From Halieaceae bacterium (GTDB lineage Bacteria > Pseudomonadota > Gammaproteobacteria > Pseudomonadales > Halieaceae): a stretch of 50,459 nucleotides of DNA. Both the position numbers and the translations under genes were made by a program. The stretch lies in the NCBI GenBank assembly GCA_028282105.1, contig JANQIO010000115.1:1-50459 (forward strand). Reading direction: 5' to 3'. The notes under the pieces are model-generated. The model was not told where the DNA came from. It did no database searches and saw only the letters and a program-made list of their open reading frames with translations. Of this stretch, positions 40,236 to 48,511 are shown piece by piece; positions within the stretch are counted from its first letter, which is position 1, and the number at the start of each line of letters is the position of its first letter.

Positions 40236-40259
40236 TTGTGGTACATCTTGTGGTACATC
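40236..40259 (+). repeat. Perfect tandem repeat of a 12-bp word upstream of the first sulfatase
   Basis: The word ttgtggtacatc occurs twice without a gap (40236-40247, 40248-40259), about 80 bases before the sulfatase ATG. Direct repeats of this kind are typical of AraC-type binding sites, and an AraC gene lies between the two sulfatases. No copy is seen upstream of the second sulfatase. Confidence 0.6.
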
Positions 40260-40340
40260 ATCTTTCTATCCACCCCAGGCCACTTAAAATACCCGGACTC
40301 AAAATCCGCCATATTGAGCATTCCGACTCGGGAGAAATCC

Positions 40341-42014
40341 ATGCAACTGACAGGCTTTATTACCACCGCGGCCATCGCTATGGCACTTACCGCCACAGCG
40401 ACAGCTAACGACCTGGTGCACGACGCCGAGTACTATGTACTCAAAAAACAAAATGGCGAGCGCTGGGCCCAGGAAGACCAGGTCCTCGACAAGACCCTGG
40501 CAGAGTTTCGTGAGAAAAATGGCGGCAAGCCACCGAATATCTTCTACATACTGATTGACGACATCGGCTTCGGAGATCTGGGCAGCAAGACCCTGAACAT
40601 GATTCGCGGCTACGAGACGCCCAACATCAACAGTCTCGCAAAACAGGGCATGCGCATGGCCCGGATGTATACCGAGCCCTCCTGCACCCCGACCCGGGTG
40701 GCCTTCATGACCGGGCGCCAGCCACACCGCAACGGCATGGGCAATACGGCGGTGGACATCTCCGGCTTTGGCCTGGCGGCCAAGGAAGTCACGCTGGCAG
40801 AGGTGTTGTCAGAGGCGGGCTACAACACCTCCCATGTAGGCAAGTGGCATATGGGCGACATTCAGGAAGCCTGGCCTAACTTCCAGGGCTTTGACTACGC
40901 CGCTTTCCCAATACACCAACAGGGCCAGCTCACCATCTTTCACGATGACGCCGCCGACGAGGAAGTCGCCATCGGTATCGGCGACAACAACTATGACGAT
41001 CGCTATACCATGGACCGCTGGCTGCGAACCGACGCTTCGGCGATGGTGATGGGAGTAGAAGGCACCCGCAACAGCCCGGTGCGCGAGGTCGGCATGAAAG
41101 CGGGCGAGCGTTGGAATGAGGCCAAGTACGCCGATCTCAACCAGCGCTACCAGAACCAGGCCATGGAGCAGTTGCGCAAGCTGGCCAAGCAGGATGAACC
41201 CTTCTTTCTTCAGTACTGGCCACTGTACCCGCTGACCGGTCCCCGCACCGCCTATGATGAGTACACCACACCCAACGGCGGCACCTACGTCGAGAAAATG
41301 AAGCTGGTAGACCAATGGGTTGGCGAGCTGATGGCGGAGATGGAAACGCTGGGCCTGGCCGACAATACGATTGTTGTATTGATGGGCGACAACGGCCACT
41401 TTACCAAGTACTCGCCGCAATCCGGCTACACGCCGATGATTTTCCGTGGCGGTAAGGGCTATACCACCGAGGGCGGCGTACGCGTGGACGCCTTCGTTCG
41501 CTGGCCCGGCATCGTCAAGGCAGACAGCGTGGCCGGTGACATTGTTCATGTGACCGATCTGTTCACCACGTTCGCTCGCCTCGCAGGCGCCACCGACGAA
41601 ATCCCAACAGACCGCATCATCGACGGCATCGACCAGACCTCACTATTGCTGAATGGCGATACCTTCGGCCGCCGCGACTATGTCTTTCTCTACAATATCA
41701 ATGCGCTGGAGGCAGTCATCAAGGAGCAGTACAAACTTGCCATACCGGGCGGCAAGATTGAAAACGCGATTCTCGCGGATTTCTACGATCTGTTCCGGGA
41801 CACCCGGGAGGAGTACCCGGTATCCACCGAGATCGGCGCCTGGGGCGGGGCCAAGTTTGTGCGCATGATCATGCGCCACCAGATGCGCAAGCAGAAGTAT
41901 CCCAGCGATGGCCCGGCTCGCGGTATGCCCTATGAGGGCATTAGCAACCTGCGACCGGAATCCAAGGCCGCCGTGCAGGAGTTCCTGTTCATGATGCAGA
42001 CGCCCAAAATGTAG
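40341..42014 (+). CDS. Periplasmic sulfatase, formylglycine type (copy 1)
   Basis: Hydrolyses a sulfate ester; substrate unknown. The 557-residue protein has a signal peptide (to about residue 22, TATATAND), the metal pair in ILIDDIGFGD, the formylglycine motif CTPTR with Cys115 as the residue to be modified, GKWHMG, and the later LMGDNG and GGKGYTTEGGVRV segments. It needs a formylglycine-generating enzyme not in this window. Residues 24-47 form a conserved block (VHDAEYYVLKKQNGERWAQED) shared with copy 2 and lying before the sulfatase fold. The ATG at 40341 has GGGAG upstream; an in-frame ORF beginning further up overlaps the tandem repeat and is rejected. Confidence 0.92.
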   Translation: MQLTGFITTAAIAMALTATATANDLVHDAEYYVLKKQNGERWAQEDQVLDKTLAEFREKNGGKPPNIFYILIDDIGFGDLGSKTLNMIRGYETPNINSLAKQGMRMARMYTEPSCTPTRVAFMTGRQPHRNGMGNTAVDISGFGLAAKEVTLAEVLSEAGYNTSHVGKWHMGDIQEAWPNFQGFDYAAFPIHQQGQLTIFHDDAADEEVAIGIGDNNYDDRYTMDRWLRTDASAMVMGVEGTRNSPVREVGMKAGERWNEAKYADLNQRYQNQAMEQLRKLAKQDEPFFLQYWPLYPLTGPRTAYDEYTTPNGGTYVEKMKLVDQWVGELMAEMETLGLADNTIVVLMGDNGHFTKYSPQSGYTPMIFRGGKGYTTEGGVRVDAFVRWPGIVKADSVAGDIVHVTDLFTTFARLAGATDEIPTDRIIDGIDQTSLLLNGDTFGRRDYVFLYNINALEAVIKEQYKLAIPGGKIENAILADFYDLFRDTREEYPVSTEIGAWGGAKFVRMIMRHQMRKQKYPSDGPARGMPYEGISNLRPESKAAVQEFLFMMQTPKM

Positions 42015-42022
42015 ACGGCACG

Positions 42023-42041
42023 CGGCGCCCTGTAGGCGCCG
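42023..42041. terminator. Hairpin between convergent sulfatase and AraC genes
   Basis: A perfect 7-bp stem CGGCGCC/GGCGCCG around CTGTA lies in the 29-base gap between the two convergent stop codons. There is no T-run on either side, so it is only terminator-like. Confidence 0.35.
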
Positions 42042-42043
42042 AT

Positions 42044-42985
42044 TCAGCCGGGCCGGCGCGCCAGGGTGGCGTTGGGCAACTCGCCAAACAGACGGCGGTA
42101 GTCGCTGCTGAACTGCCCCATGTGAATAAAGCCAAAGCGGGCTGCCACCTGGCTCACGTTGCCCTGCCCCACTGACAGCAGCGCCAGGTGACATCGCAGC
42201 AGGCGCTCGCGTTTGAGATAGCGCTTGGGAGAGACCCCCAGGCAGCGCTGGAAGGCCATTTCCAGGCTGCGCCTGCTGGTGCCGATAGCATCACAGATAT
42301 CGCTGATTAGCAGCACATCGCTAACGTCCTGGCGGGTGAAGGCGATGGCCCGGCGCACCAGCCTGGCAGCGGCCGCTGCGGGCAGGCGGCGCTGGTCGTA
42401 GAGACTACGGCCCAGCCCTTCGACCAGGGCCTGCACCATATCTTCTTCCATCAGGCGCACGAGCGGATCCGTGGCCCTGGCCTGGGCATACTTGAGCTGG
42501 AACTCAGCGTAGATGCCGGCCTGGCGCACCAGCCGCTGCCGCGAGGGAGCGTCTACCGCCAGCGCAGCGCCATCCGCGAGCAAGGCCGCGCCATCGCGGC
42601 TGGCGTCATCGAGGCTGCTCTCGAGCAGGGCGCTGTCGATTGAGAGGGCCAGTACCGAAAAGCTCTGTTCCGTGAGTGCGAACAGGTCCCCTCCCTCGGG
42701 AAACACCAACAGGCTGTCCGTCTCCACCTGGTAGTCACGCCAGACCAGCCGCCGGGTCGGCGCCAGGGGCAAGGCAAAAGTGCGCATGCCGGAGGGCGCG
42801 GCGCCCTGTTGCAGCGATGCCGTATTGAGATCGACAGCGGTATAAAGGAAGCCCGGGGCAGACACCTGGCGCAGCGAGGTGCGGCAATCGCCGCCATGGA
42901 GCCTGTCGAAGCGCGTGTCCCAGCCACTTATGTAGGCGTCAAAGGCCTCAAAACTGTCGAACTCCTGTGTCAGTTCATGGGCCAT
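42044..42985 (-). CDS. AraC-family transcriptional regulator
   Basis: A 313-residue regulator with an N-terminal ligand/dimer domain and a C-terminal pair of helix-turn-helix motifs (about residues 215-305: LLISDICDAIGTSRRSLEMAFQ and VSQVAARFGFIHMGQFSSDYRRLFG, in pieces). It lies between the two sulfatases, divergent from copy 2, and is the obvious candidate to control both in response to a sulfated compound. ATG 42985 is used; a GTG three codons earlier is equally near the AGGA sequence. Confidence 0.9.
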   Translation of the reverse strand: MAHELTQEFDSFEAFDAYISGWDTRFDRLHGGDCRTSLRQVSAPGFLYTAVDLNTASLQQGAAPSGMRTFALPLAPTRRLVWRDYQVETDSLLVFPEGGDLFALTEQSFSVLALSIDSALLESSLDDASRDGAALLADGAALAVDAPSRQRLVRQAGIYAEFQLKYAQARATDPLVRLMEEDMVQALVEGLGRSLYDQRRLPAAAAARLVRRAIAFTRQDVSDVLLISDICDAIGTSRRSLEMAFQRCLGVSPKRYLKRERLLRCHLALLSVGQGNVSQVAARFGFIHMGQFSSDYRRLFGELPNATLARRPG

Positions 42986-43085
42986 AGATGTCACACGATC
43001 CTGCGCAATTTTGATATTTGTAGCGTCAGCGCCTTTCTAAAATGATTTTCCTTTTTCCGCAACCCCACCACCAAGGAAGTACCGC

Positions 43086-44801
43086 ATGAACAAGCAACTG
43101 TTAACGACCGCCATGGCCGCGGCCAGCCTGCTGTTGAGCAGTCTGGCATCGGCGCGGGACGTTGTGCACGACGCCGAGTTCTACGTCCTCAAAGCCCAGC
43201 ACGGCGAGCGCTGGGCACAGGAAGACAAGGAGCTCAGCGACCAGCTGGCAGCGATGGAAAAGAAACACGGCCAGCCGCCCAATATCGTTTACCTGTTGTG
43301 GGACGACACCGCCTTTGGCGCGGTGGGCTTCCCGGACCTGCAAAAGAACTTCGGTTACTCCACCCCCAACATCAACCGAATGGCTGCCGAGGGCATCAAC
43401 TTCACCCGCATGTACACCGAGCCGTCCTGCACTCCTACCCGGGCGGCCATGTTGACCGGCCGTACTCCGGTGCGTCACGGCATGGGCGTGGTGGGCATGC
43501 CCCATGAGTTTGGCGGCCTGCGCGCCGAGGAAGTCACCATTGCCGAAGTGCTCTCGAAAGCCGGCTACGCCACCGCCTTCTACGGCAAGGGCCACCTCGG
43601 GGACATCGAGGAGAGCTACCTGCACAATCAGGGCTTTGACGACGCCCTGTTTACGCCCATGAACCAGCTCACCTCCCTGTACAACCCCCAGGGCAATGCG
43701 GTGAACGCGGTACTGGGATTGCATCCTGAAATCTATCCGCCGGATCCCTACGCCCTGGACAAGCCCGGCCTGGTACCCGAGGGCTGGGTGCAGATTATCG
43801 AGGGCAAGAAGGGCGAACTCGGCAAGGAATGGTGCGGCACCTCCAACGAGTGCTTCGACAAGCTGGATGCAGAGGCGATCAAGCGCACCCTGGCCTTCAT
43901 GCGCAAGAACGCCGAGGCGGGCAAGCCCTTCTTCGTCAGCTACTGGCCCAACTTCCTCAACTTCCTGAAACCGGAAATTCCCAAGAACTCTGTGGCGGGC
44001 CTGAAAGTCCCGGGCTCAATGAAATTCCTCGATGAAACCATTGGCATGTTCATGGAAGAACTGAACAAGATGGGCATCGCGGAAAACACCCTGTTTATCG
44101 CGATGGCCGACAATGGCCCCATGGTGCACAGCCCGCCCCCGGGCTGGGGCATGCTGCCGATGCTGTATCGCGGCGGCAAGGGTGACTTCACCGAGGGGGG
44201 TGTGCGGGTGCCAGCCTTCGCCTGGTGGCCTGGCACCATCGAACCCCAGACAGTGGGCGACATCATCCACGTCACCGACCTGTACACCACTTTCGCGCGT
44301 CTTGGTAAGGCGACCAGGTACATCCCCACAGACCGCGTGGTGGACGGCATCGACCAGACCGCTTTGCTGATGAAGGGCGACACCTTCAGCCGCCGCGACT
44401 ACGTGCACATCTACGCCGGCCATACCATTGGCGCCACCGTAAAGGGCCGCTACAAGCGTCACTGGATCGGTGCCGGTGAGGTAGCGGCCTCTGGCATGCC
44501 AGAAGCCTACTTCGACCTGTACATGGACCCTCGCGAGGAGAATCCGCAGCTGGTCCCGCTGATTCACACCCAGGGCCAGTTCAACCAGATCCTGGCGCGG
44601 CATATGCTGTTCAAGAAAAAGTACCCGGACATGCAGAACGGCCGTGGCATCCCCCTCACCGGCCTCAGCAATGCGCGACCGGAGACCAAAGCCATCGGCG
44701 AGCGCGTCCGCAAGATGATCAAGGCCATGCCCTTCGATGTAGAAGAGTATCTGGAGATCGACCTGCCCGGCAGTGACGCCGTCTCTGACTGGGGACAATA
44801 G
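43086..44801 (+). CDS. Periplasmic sulfatase, formylglycine type (copy 2)
   Basis: Paralog of the gene at 40341-42014, 571 residues. Signal peptide to about residue 24; CTPTR with Cys115 at the same residue number as in copy 1; metal site LLWDDTAFG and ADNG; GKGHLG and GGKGDFTEGGVRV. The N-terminal block (VHDAEFYVLKAQHGERWAQED) is shared. It has about 20 extra residues around 200-240 including two Cys (CGTSNECFD). AAGGAAG lies seven bases before the ATG. It is divergent from the AraC gene. The 251 bases after it (44802-45052) hold no plausible gene, only a GC-rich imperfect hairpin. Confidence 0.92.
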   Translation: MNKQLLTTAMAAASLLLSSLASARDVVHDAEFYVLKAQHGERWAQEDKELSDQLAAMEKKHGQPPNIVYLLWDDTAFGAVGFPDLQKNFGYSTPNINRMAAEGINFTRMYTEPSCTPTRAAMLTGRTPVRHGMGVVGMPHEFGGLRAEEVTIAEVLSKAGYATAFYGKGHLGDIEESYLHNQGFDDALFTPMNQLTSLYNPQGNAVNAVLGLHPEIYPPDPYALDKPGLVPEGWVQIIEGKKGELGKEWCGTSNECFDKLDAEAIKRTLAFMRKNAEAGKPFFVSYWPNFLNFLKPEIPKNSVAGLKVPGSMKFLDETIGMFMEELNKMGIAENTLFIAMADNGPMVHSPPPGWGMLPMLYRGGKGDFTEGGVRVPAFAWWPGTIEPQTVGDIIHVTDLYTTFARLGKATRYIPTDRVVDGIDQTALLMKGDTFSRRDYVHIYAGHTIGATVKGRYKRHWIGAGEVAASGMPEAYFDLYMDPREENPQLVPLIHTQGQFNQILARHMLFKKKYPDMQNGRGIPLTGLSNARPETKAIGERVRKMIKAMPFDVEEYLEIDLPGSDAVSDWGQ

Positions 44802-45052
44802 CGACACTGGTGCCGGCGGCCTGGCGGCAGGCGGCTGGCACCCTCTCTACGGGCGCGCCGCCAGATGTTATACCCGTGACAGCGCGCTGGCGGCTATCGA
44901 ATATCCGCCACACATGCAGCCCGGGGGCACTCGCTTGATCCAGAGCATTCGAACCCGCGATGGCAGGGCTCGCGGCTTGCCGCGGCCCACTCTGAAGCCC
45001 TAGGATTGCCCGCATAACCTCATCTAACAGGAAACAAACCGGAGTCCTTCCC

Positions 45053-46186
45053 ATGACCAGGGGCATTTCGACAGGCGCCGCTATGCTGGCGCTGCTGATA
45101 GCTGTGAGTGGTGCGGTGCTGCTGACCGAGCTGGGGCAGTTGCTCAACTTGCCTCGCGACTGGGTGTTCGGCTTTTTCCGCTGGCGCGGCGCGCTGAGCC
45201 TGACTGTGCTGGCGCTGGGCGCCCTGGTGGTGGTTCTGCAGCTACGAGACCGCGCGCTATCCAGCTGGCTGTACCGGGTTTTTATTGCCGTACTGCTGGT
45301 CTCCCTGTTTGTTATCAACTGGTTTGTACCCTACTTCTGGCTGCGCGCCGAGCAGCACAACGCCACTTTCATCGCCATCGCCGAAGCCGACGCGCTGCTC
45401 AACGATGAAGAGGATGTGCTGGTGCTGGAGATCAACGGCGATGCTCGCGCCTATCCAAGGGAGTGGATGCAGCTCCCCCACTTCGCCGGCCACGAAGTCG
45501 GTGGAGAGGAAGTGGTGATGAGCTACTGCGCACTGAGTGATCTGCCGCAGGCCTTCAGCACCGAATTCAACGGCAAGCCGGCGGATTACCGCGTTATCGC
45601 CCAGGTCAACAACAACCTGATATTCACGGATACCGAAAGCGGGGAACTGTTTCAGCAAATGACCGGCCGCGGCGAGTTCAGCGGAATGAGTCCCCAGGGC
45701 TACCCGGTGCAGCGTATGTCCTGGGGCAGCTTCAAGGCTCTCTACCCGGAGGGGCTGGTATTTTTTACCAGGCCCAGCTGGTTTGACGGCATTACCCTGG
45801 CGATCTTCGACGCCGGGCTGGGCGCCCACTATGAAGGCACGCCGCTGTTTCCTACCCTGGACATGGACGACGACCGGCTACCCGCCGGCGAGCAGGTTTG
45901 GGGCATGGAGGTGAATGGCGAGGCGATGGCGGTCGCGCGCAGCGCTTTCGACGCGGCCAGCTTTTACGAGCTTGAGCTCGGCGGTGAAAGCATTGTTGCC
46001 ATCTGGTACCCGGAGTACGAGTTCATGGGCGCCTTCTACCTACCGCAGGACAGGGCACTGGATCCCGCCAGCGTGGATCCCTACGGCAACACGGCTGACG
46101 GCCAGCTTGAGCGCGTGCACCTCTATCCCGGCATCCGCTGGATGGTATGGAGCCACTGGTTCCCGGGGGCCGAGCTGCTCAGGTAG
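45053..46186 (+). CDS. DUF3179 membrane-anchored protein
   Basis: A 377-residue protein: three hydrophobic helices in the first 95 residues, then a soluble domain of the DUF3179 type (VLEINGDARAYPREWMQLPHFAGHEVGGEEVVMSYC in pieces, TGRGEFSGMSPQGYPVQRMSW). Known DUF3179 proteins have the same ARAYP and TYCPLC-like positions; here the latter reads SYCALS, with one Cys left. The domain should face the periplasm. Function is unknown. GGAG lies nine bases upstream of the ATG. Confidence 0.8.
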   Translation: MTRGISTGAAMLALLIAVSGAVLLTELGQLLNLPRDWVFGFFRWRGALSLTVLALGALVVVLQLRDRALSSWLYRVFIAVLLVSLFVINWFVPYFWLRAEQHNATFIAIAEADALLNDEEDVLVLEINGDARAYPREWMQLPHFAGHEVGGEEVVMSYCALSDLPQAFSTEFNGKPADYRVIAQVNNNLIFTDTESGELFQQMTGRGEFSGMSPQGYPVQRMSWGSFKALYPEGLVFFTRPSWFDGITLAIFDAGLGAHYEGTPLFPTLDMDDDRLPAGEQVWGMEVNGEAMAVARSAFDAASFYELELGGESIVAIWYPEYEFMGAFYLPQDRALDPASVDPYGNTADGQLERVHLYPGIRWMVWSHWFPGAELLR

Positions 46187-46195
46187 CGCCGCGCG

Positions 46196-47029
46196 TCAGA
46201 GCCGTTCGGCGACGGCCAGCCCTTCCAGCTCACGCCGCGCGCTGTCCGGGCAGCGTTCGACGATGCTCCATCCTGCCCCGATGTAGGCCTCCAGATCGCT
46301 GGGCTCGGAAGCCGACAGCCAGGGCTCGCCCTCGGCGTTGACGGCGGCCCGGGCCAGGCGATAACGGCGCAGATCGTACAGATGCGAAAACGCTACCCGG
46401 CTAGCGGGCGCCATGCTGGCGCGGAGTTCCCGGAACAGCTGCTGCACCGAGTCTGCCGGCAGGTAGTACAGCAGGCCTTCCGCCACCGCCGCGCTGAGCC
46501 TGCGGGTATCCCATGCCGGAGAGTCCGCCAACACCCGCGACAGGCTTACGGCCGCCAGGTCTGACGCCAGCAAGGTCATATTGGACGGTTGCCCCAGTTG
46601 CGCCACGGCGCGCTGCTTGGCAGCGCCGGTATCGGGATGATCAATCTCGACAAAGCGAATGCGCGGATATTCCCGCGCCAGCCCCAGGCACAGGGTATCG
46701 AAGCCCGCTCCCAGCACCAGCACCTGGCTGGCGCCGGCCGCGATCGCCGCCTGTACCTGTCGGTCCATGAAGATCTTGCGCTTGCCCAGGCCCTCGAAGG
46801 CACCGGGCTGCAGGCGCTCCCCCAGGGTCGCCAGGCGCACCGCCCAGGGCTTTCTCGCCAGCTCAAGCACGGTTGGTGTAAAAGGGTAGGCGCCGTAAAC
46901 CAGCAGCAGCGCCTCGCTCAGCTCCGGCAAACCCGCCGGCAGCCGATCACGCCAGCCGGGCTTGGCGCCCAGGGTGACCATACTGGCGGCGACGTTCAGC
47001 GCGGTGCGACTGACTCTTCCAGCTCTCAT
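46196..47029 (-). CDS. LCMT-type SAM-dependent methyltransferase
   Basis: A 277-residue class I methyltransferase of the leucine carboxyl methyltransferase-like group (TIGR00027 type). The AdoMet-binding motif is VLVLGAGFDTLCLGL (about residues 103-117), followed by an acidic strand end (VEIDHP) and EGLLYYLP. Members methylate carboxyl groups of small molecules or proteins; the target cannot be named. Convergent with the DUF3179 gene (9-base gap) and divergent from nadC. Confidence 0.86.
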   Translation of the reverse strand: MRAGRVSRTALNVAASMVTLGAKPGWRDRLPAGLPELSEALLLVYGAYPFTPTVLELARKPWAVRLATLGERLQPGAFEGLGKRKIFMDRQVQAAIAAGASQVLVLGAGFDTLCLGLAREYPRIRFVEIDHPDTGAAKQRAVAQLGQPSNMTLLASDLAAVSLSRVLADSPAWDTRRLSAAVAEGLLYYLPADSVQQLFRELRASMAPASRVAFSHLYDLRRYRLARAAVNAEGEPWLSASEPSDLEAYIGAGWSIVERCPDSARRELEGLAVAERL

Positions 47030-47102
47030 GCCGGCAGCATAGCAGTCTTCGCGTCGCCGGGGCCTTTGCTACAATCCCCGCCTCAATCCGAGGACTACCC
47101 CG

Positions 47103-47951
47103 ATGCATACACCGGACTCAGCGGCCATGCGCGCCGCAATTGAGCACAGCGTCCGCGCCGCCCTGGCCGAGGATGTCGGCGATGGCGACCTCACCGCGGC
47201 GCTGATTCCCGCGGACCGTACTGCACACGCGCGTATCATCTGCCGGCAGGCCGGCACCGTCTGCGGGCGTGACTGGGTAGACGAGGTATTCCGCCAGCTC
47301 GACCCCGAGGTGAAGGTAAGCTGGCACGTCGCGGACGCCGAGACCGTGAGCCCCGAGCGCCTGCTCTACGAACTGGAAGGCCCTGCGCGCAGCCTGCTGA
47401 CCGGCGAGCGCACCGCCCTCAACTTCCTGCAACTGCTGTCCGGCACGGCCACGCGCTGTGCTCACTACGCCCGCCTGGTAGCAGGCACTGGCGTCAGATT
47501 ACTGGACACACGCAAGACGGTGCCCGGGCTGCGCCTGGCCCAGAAATACGCTGTGCAGTGTGGCGGCTGCTACAACCATCGTATCGGCCTGTTCGATGCC
47601 TTCCTGGTCAAGGAAAACCATATCAAGGCCTGTGGCGGCATCGCTGCAGCCGTGAGGGCGGCCCGGGACTACGCCCCCGACAAACCCGTAGAGGTGGAAG
47701 TGGAGAGCCTGGATGAATTCGAGCAGGCGCTGGCGGCGGGCGCCGATCGCATCATGCTCGACAATTTCGAGCTCGCGGCCCTGCGCGAAGCCGTGCAGCG
47801 CAATCGCGGTCAAGCGGACCTGGAGGCCTCAGGCGGTATCACCGAGGAGACCCTGCGGCAGGTGGCGGAAACCGGCGTGGATTACATTTCCATCGGCACC
47901 CTGACCAAGGACGTAGAGGCCCTGGACCTGTCCATGCGCCTCGACCAATAA
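47103..47951 (+). CDS. nadC: Nicotinate-nucleotide pyrophosphorylase (carboxylating)
   Basis: Makes nicotinate mononucleotide from quinolinate and PRPP in NAD synthesis. The 282-residue protein has the quinolinate/PRPP-binding signatures [53 protein letters not shown] and DRIMLDNF, with [23 protein letters not shown] at the phosphate-binding end, all in pieces of the normal length. ATG 47103. A REP-like palindrome follows directly. Confidence 0.97.
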   Translation: MHTPDSAAMRAAIEHSVRAALAEDVGDGDLTAALIPADRTAHARIICRQAGTVCGRDWVDEVFRQLDPEVKVSWHVADAETVSPERLLYELEGPARSLLTGERTALNFLQLLSGTATRCAHYARLVAGTGVRLLDTRKTVPGLRLAQKYAVQCGGCYNHRIGLFDAFLVKENHIKACGGIAAAVRAARDYAPDKPVEVEVESLDEFEQALAAGADRIMLDNFELAALREAVQRNRGQADLEASGGITEETLRQVAETGVDYISIGTLTKDVEALDLSMRLDQ

Positions 47952-47959
47952 GCGCCAGT

Positions 47960-48013
47960 AAAAAGGGGTCAGAGCCCTTTTCTCCGAAAGAAAAAGGGCT
48001 CTGACCCCTTTTT
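47960..48013. repeat. REP-like 22-bp perfect inverted repeat, also terminator-like
   Basis: Bases 47960-47981 and 47992-48013 are exact reverse complements, with a 10-base loop. The core word GGGGTCAGAGCCC is known from repeated palindromes in many gammaproteobacteria, where such elements are tied to REP-associated tyrosine transposases. A T-rich arm at each end could also stop transcription from nadC (plus) and rraA (minus). No transposase lies in this window and no second copy was seen. Confidence 0.85.
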
Positions 48014-48031
48014 TCTGGCCGCGTACTTGCC

Positions 48032-48511
48032 TTACTGGTAGAGCTTGCGGCGGGAGATCAGCACGCCGTTGTTGTCGGCGTACACCCAGTCGCCCGGGTG
48101 GATGTTCACGCCTCCCAGGTGCAGGGGTATGTCCTGCTGGCCGTGGCCAAGTTTCTCGGTCTTCAGGGGAATGGTACCCAGCGCCTTGACGCCCAGCGCC
48201 ATGCCGCGGATTTCATCGACGTCACGAATCACTCCGTTGATGATCAGACCGGACCAGCCGTTCTCAAGCGCCTTGGCTGCCAGCATGTCGCCCAGCAATG
48301 CACGCCGCCTGGAGCCACCGCCGTCGACAATGATCACCCGACCCTCCCCGGGCGTGCCCACCAGTTGCTTCACCAGTGAGTTGTCCTCGTGGCACTTGAC
48401 CGTGACGACCTCGCCGCAAAAAGCATGACTCGCGCCGTAGCTGCGAAAATCCAGCTCAATGGCGTCAATGTCCTCCGGGAACTCGTCGGCGATATCCGGC
48501 GTGGGCTTCAC
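48032..48511 (-). CDS. rraA: RraA-family regulator of RNase E activity
   Basis: A 159-residue protein of the RraA fold (VIIVDGGGSRRRALLGD, ALENGWSGLIINGVIRDVDEI with the family NGxIRD, GVNIHPGDWVYADNNGVLIS). E. coli RraA of 161 residues binds RNase E and damps mRNA decay; some relatives are 4-hydroxy-4-methyl-2-oxoglutarate aldolases. The short length favours RraA. The GTG start shares four bases (GTGA) with the stop of the acyl-CoA dehydrogenase gene. Confidence 0.92.
   Translation of the reverse strand: MKPTPDIADEFPEDIDAIELDFRSYGASHAFCGEVVTVKCHEDNSLVKQLVGTPGEGRVIIVDGGGSRRRALLGDMLAAKALENGWSGLIINGVIRDVDEIRGMALGVKALGTIPLKTEKLGHGQQDIPLHLGGVNIHPGDWVYADNNGVLISRRKLYQ

Noticed and set aside
44800-44860. 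GC-rich hairpin after sulfatase 2 as an intrinsic terminator
   Set aside because: The pairing is imperfect and no T-run follows, so a terminator cannot be supported.
44935-44970. tRNA-like TTCGAA word on the minus strand
   Set aside because: The bases next to the loop do not pair as a T-stem, and no acceptor or anticodon arm can be found around it.
44773-45003. 76-codon frame between sulfatase 2 and the DUF3179 gene
   Set aside because: It starts inside the sulfatase gene in another frame, has no ribosome-binding site and an Arg/Gly-rich product typical of non-coding GC-rich DNA.
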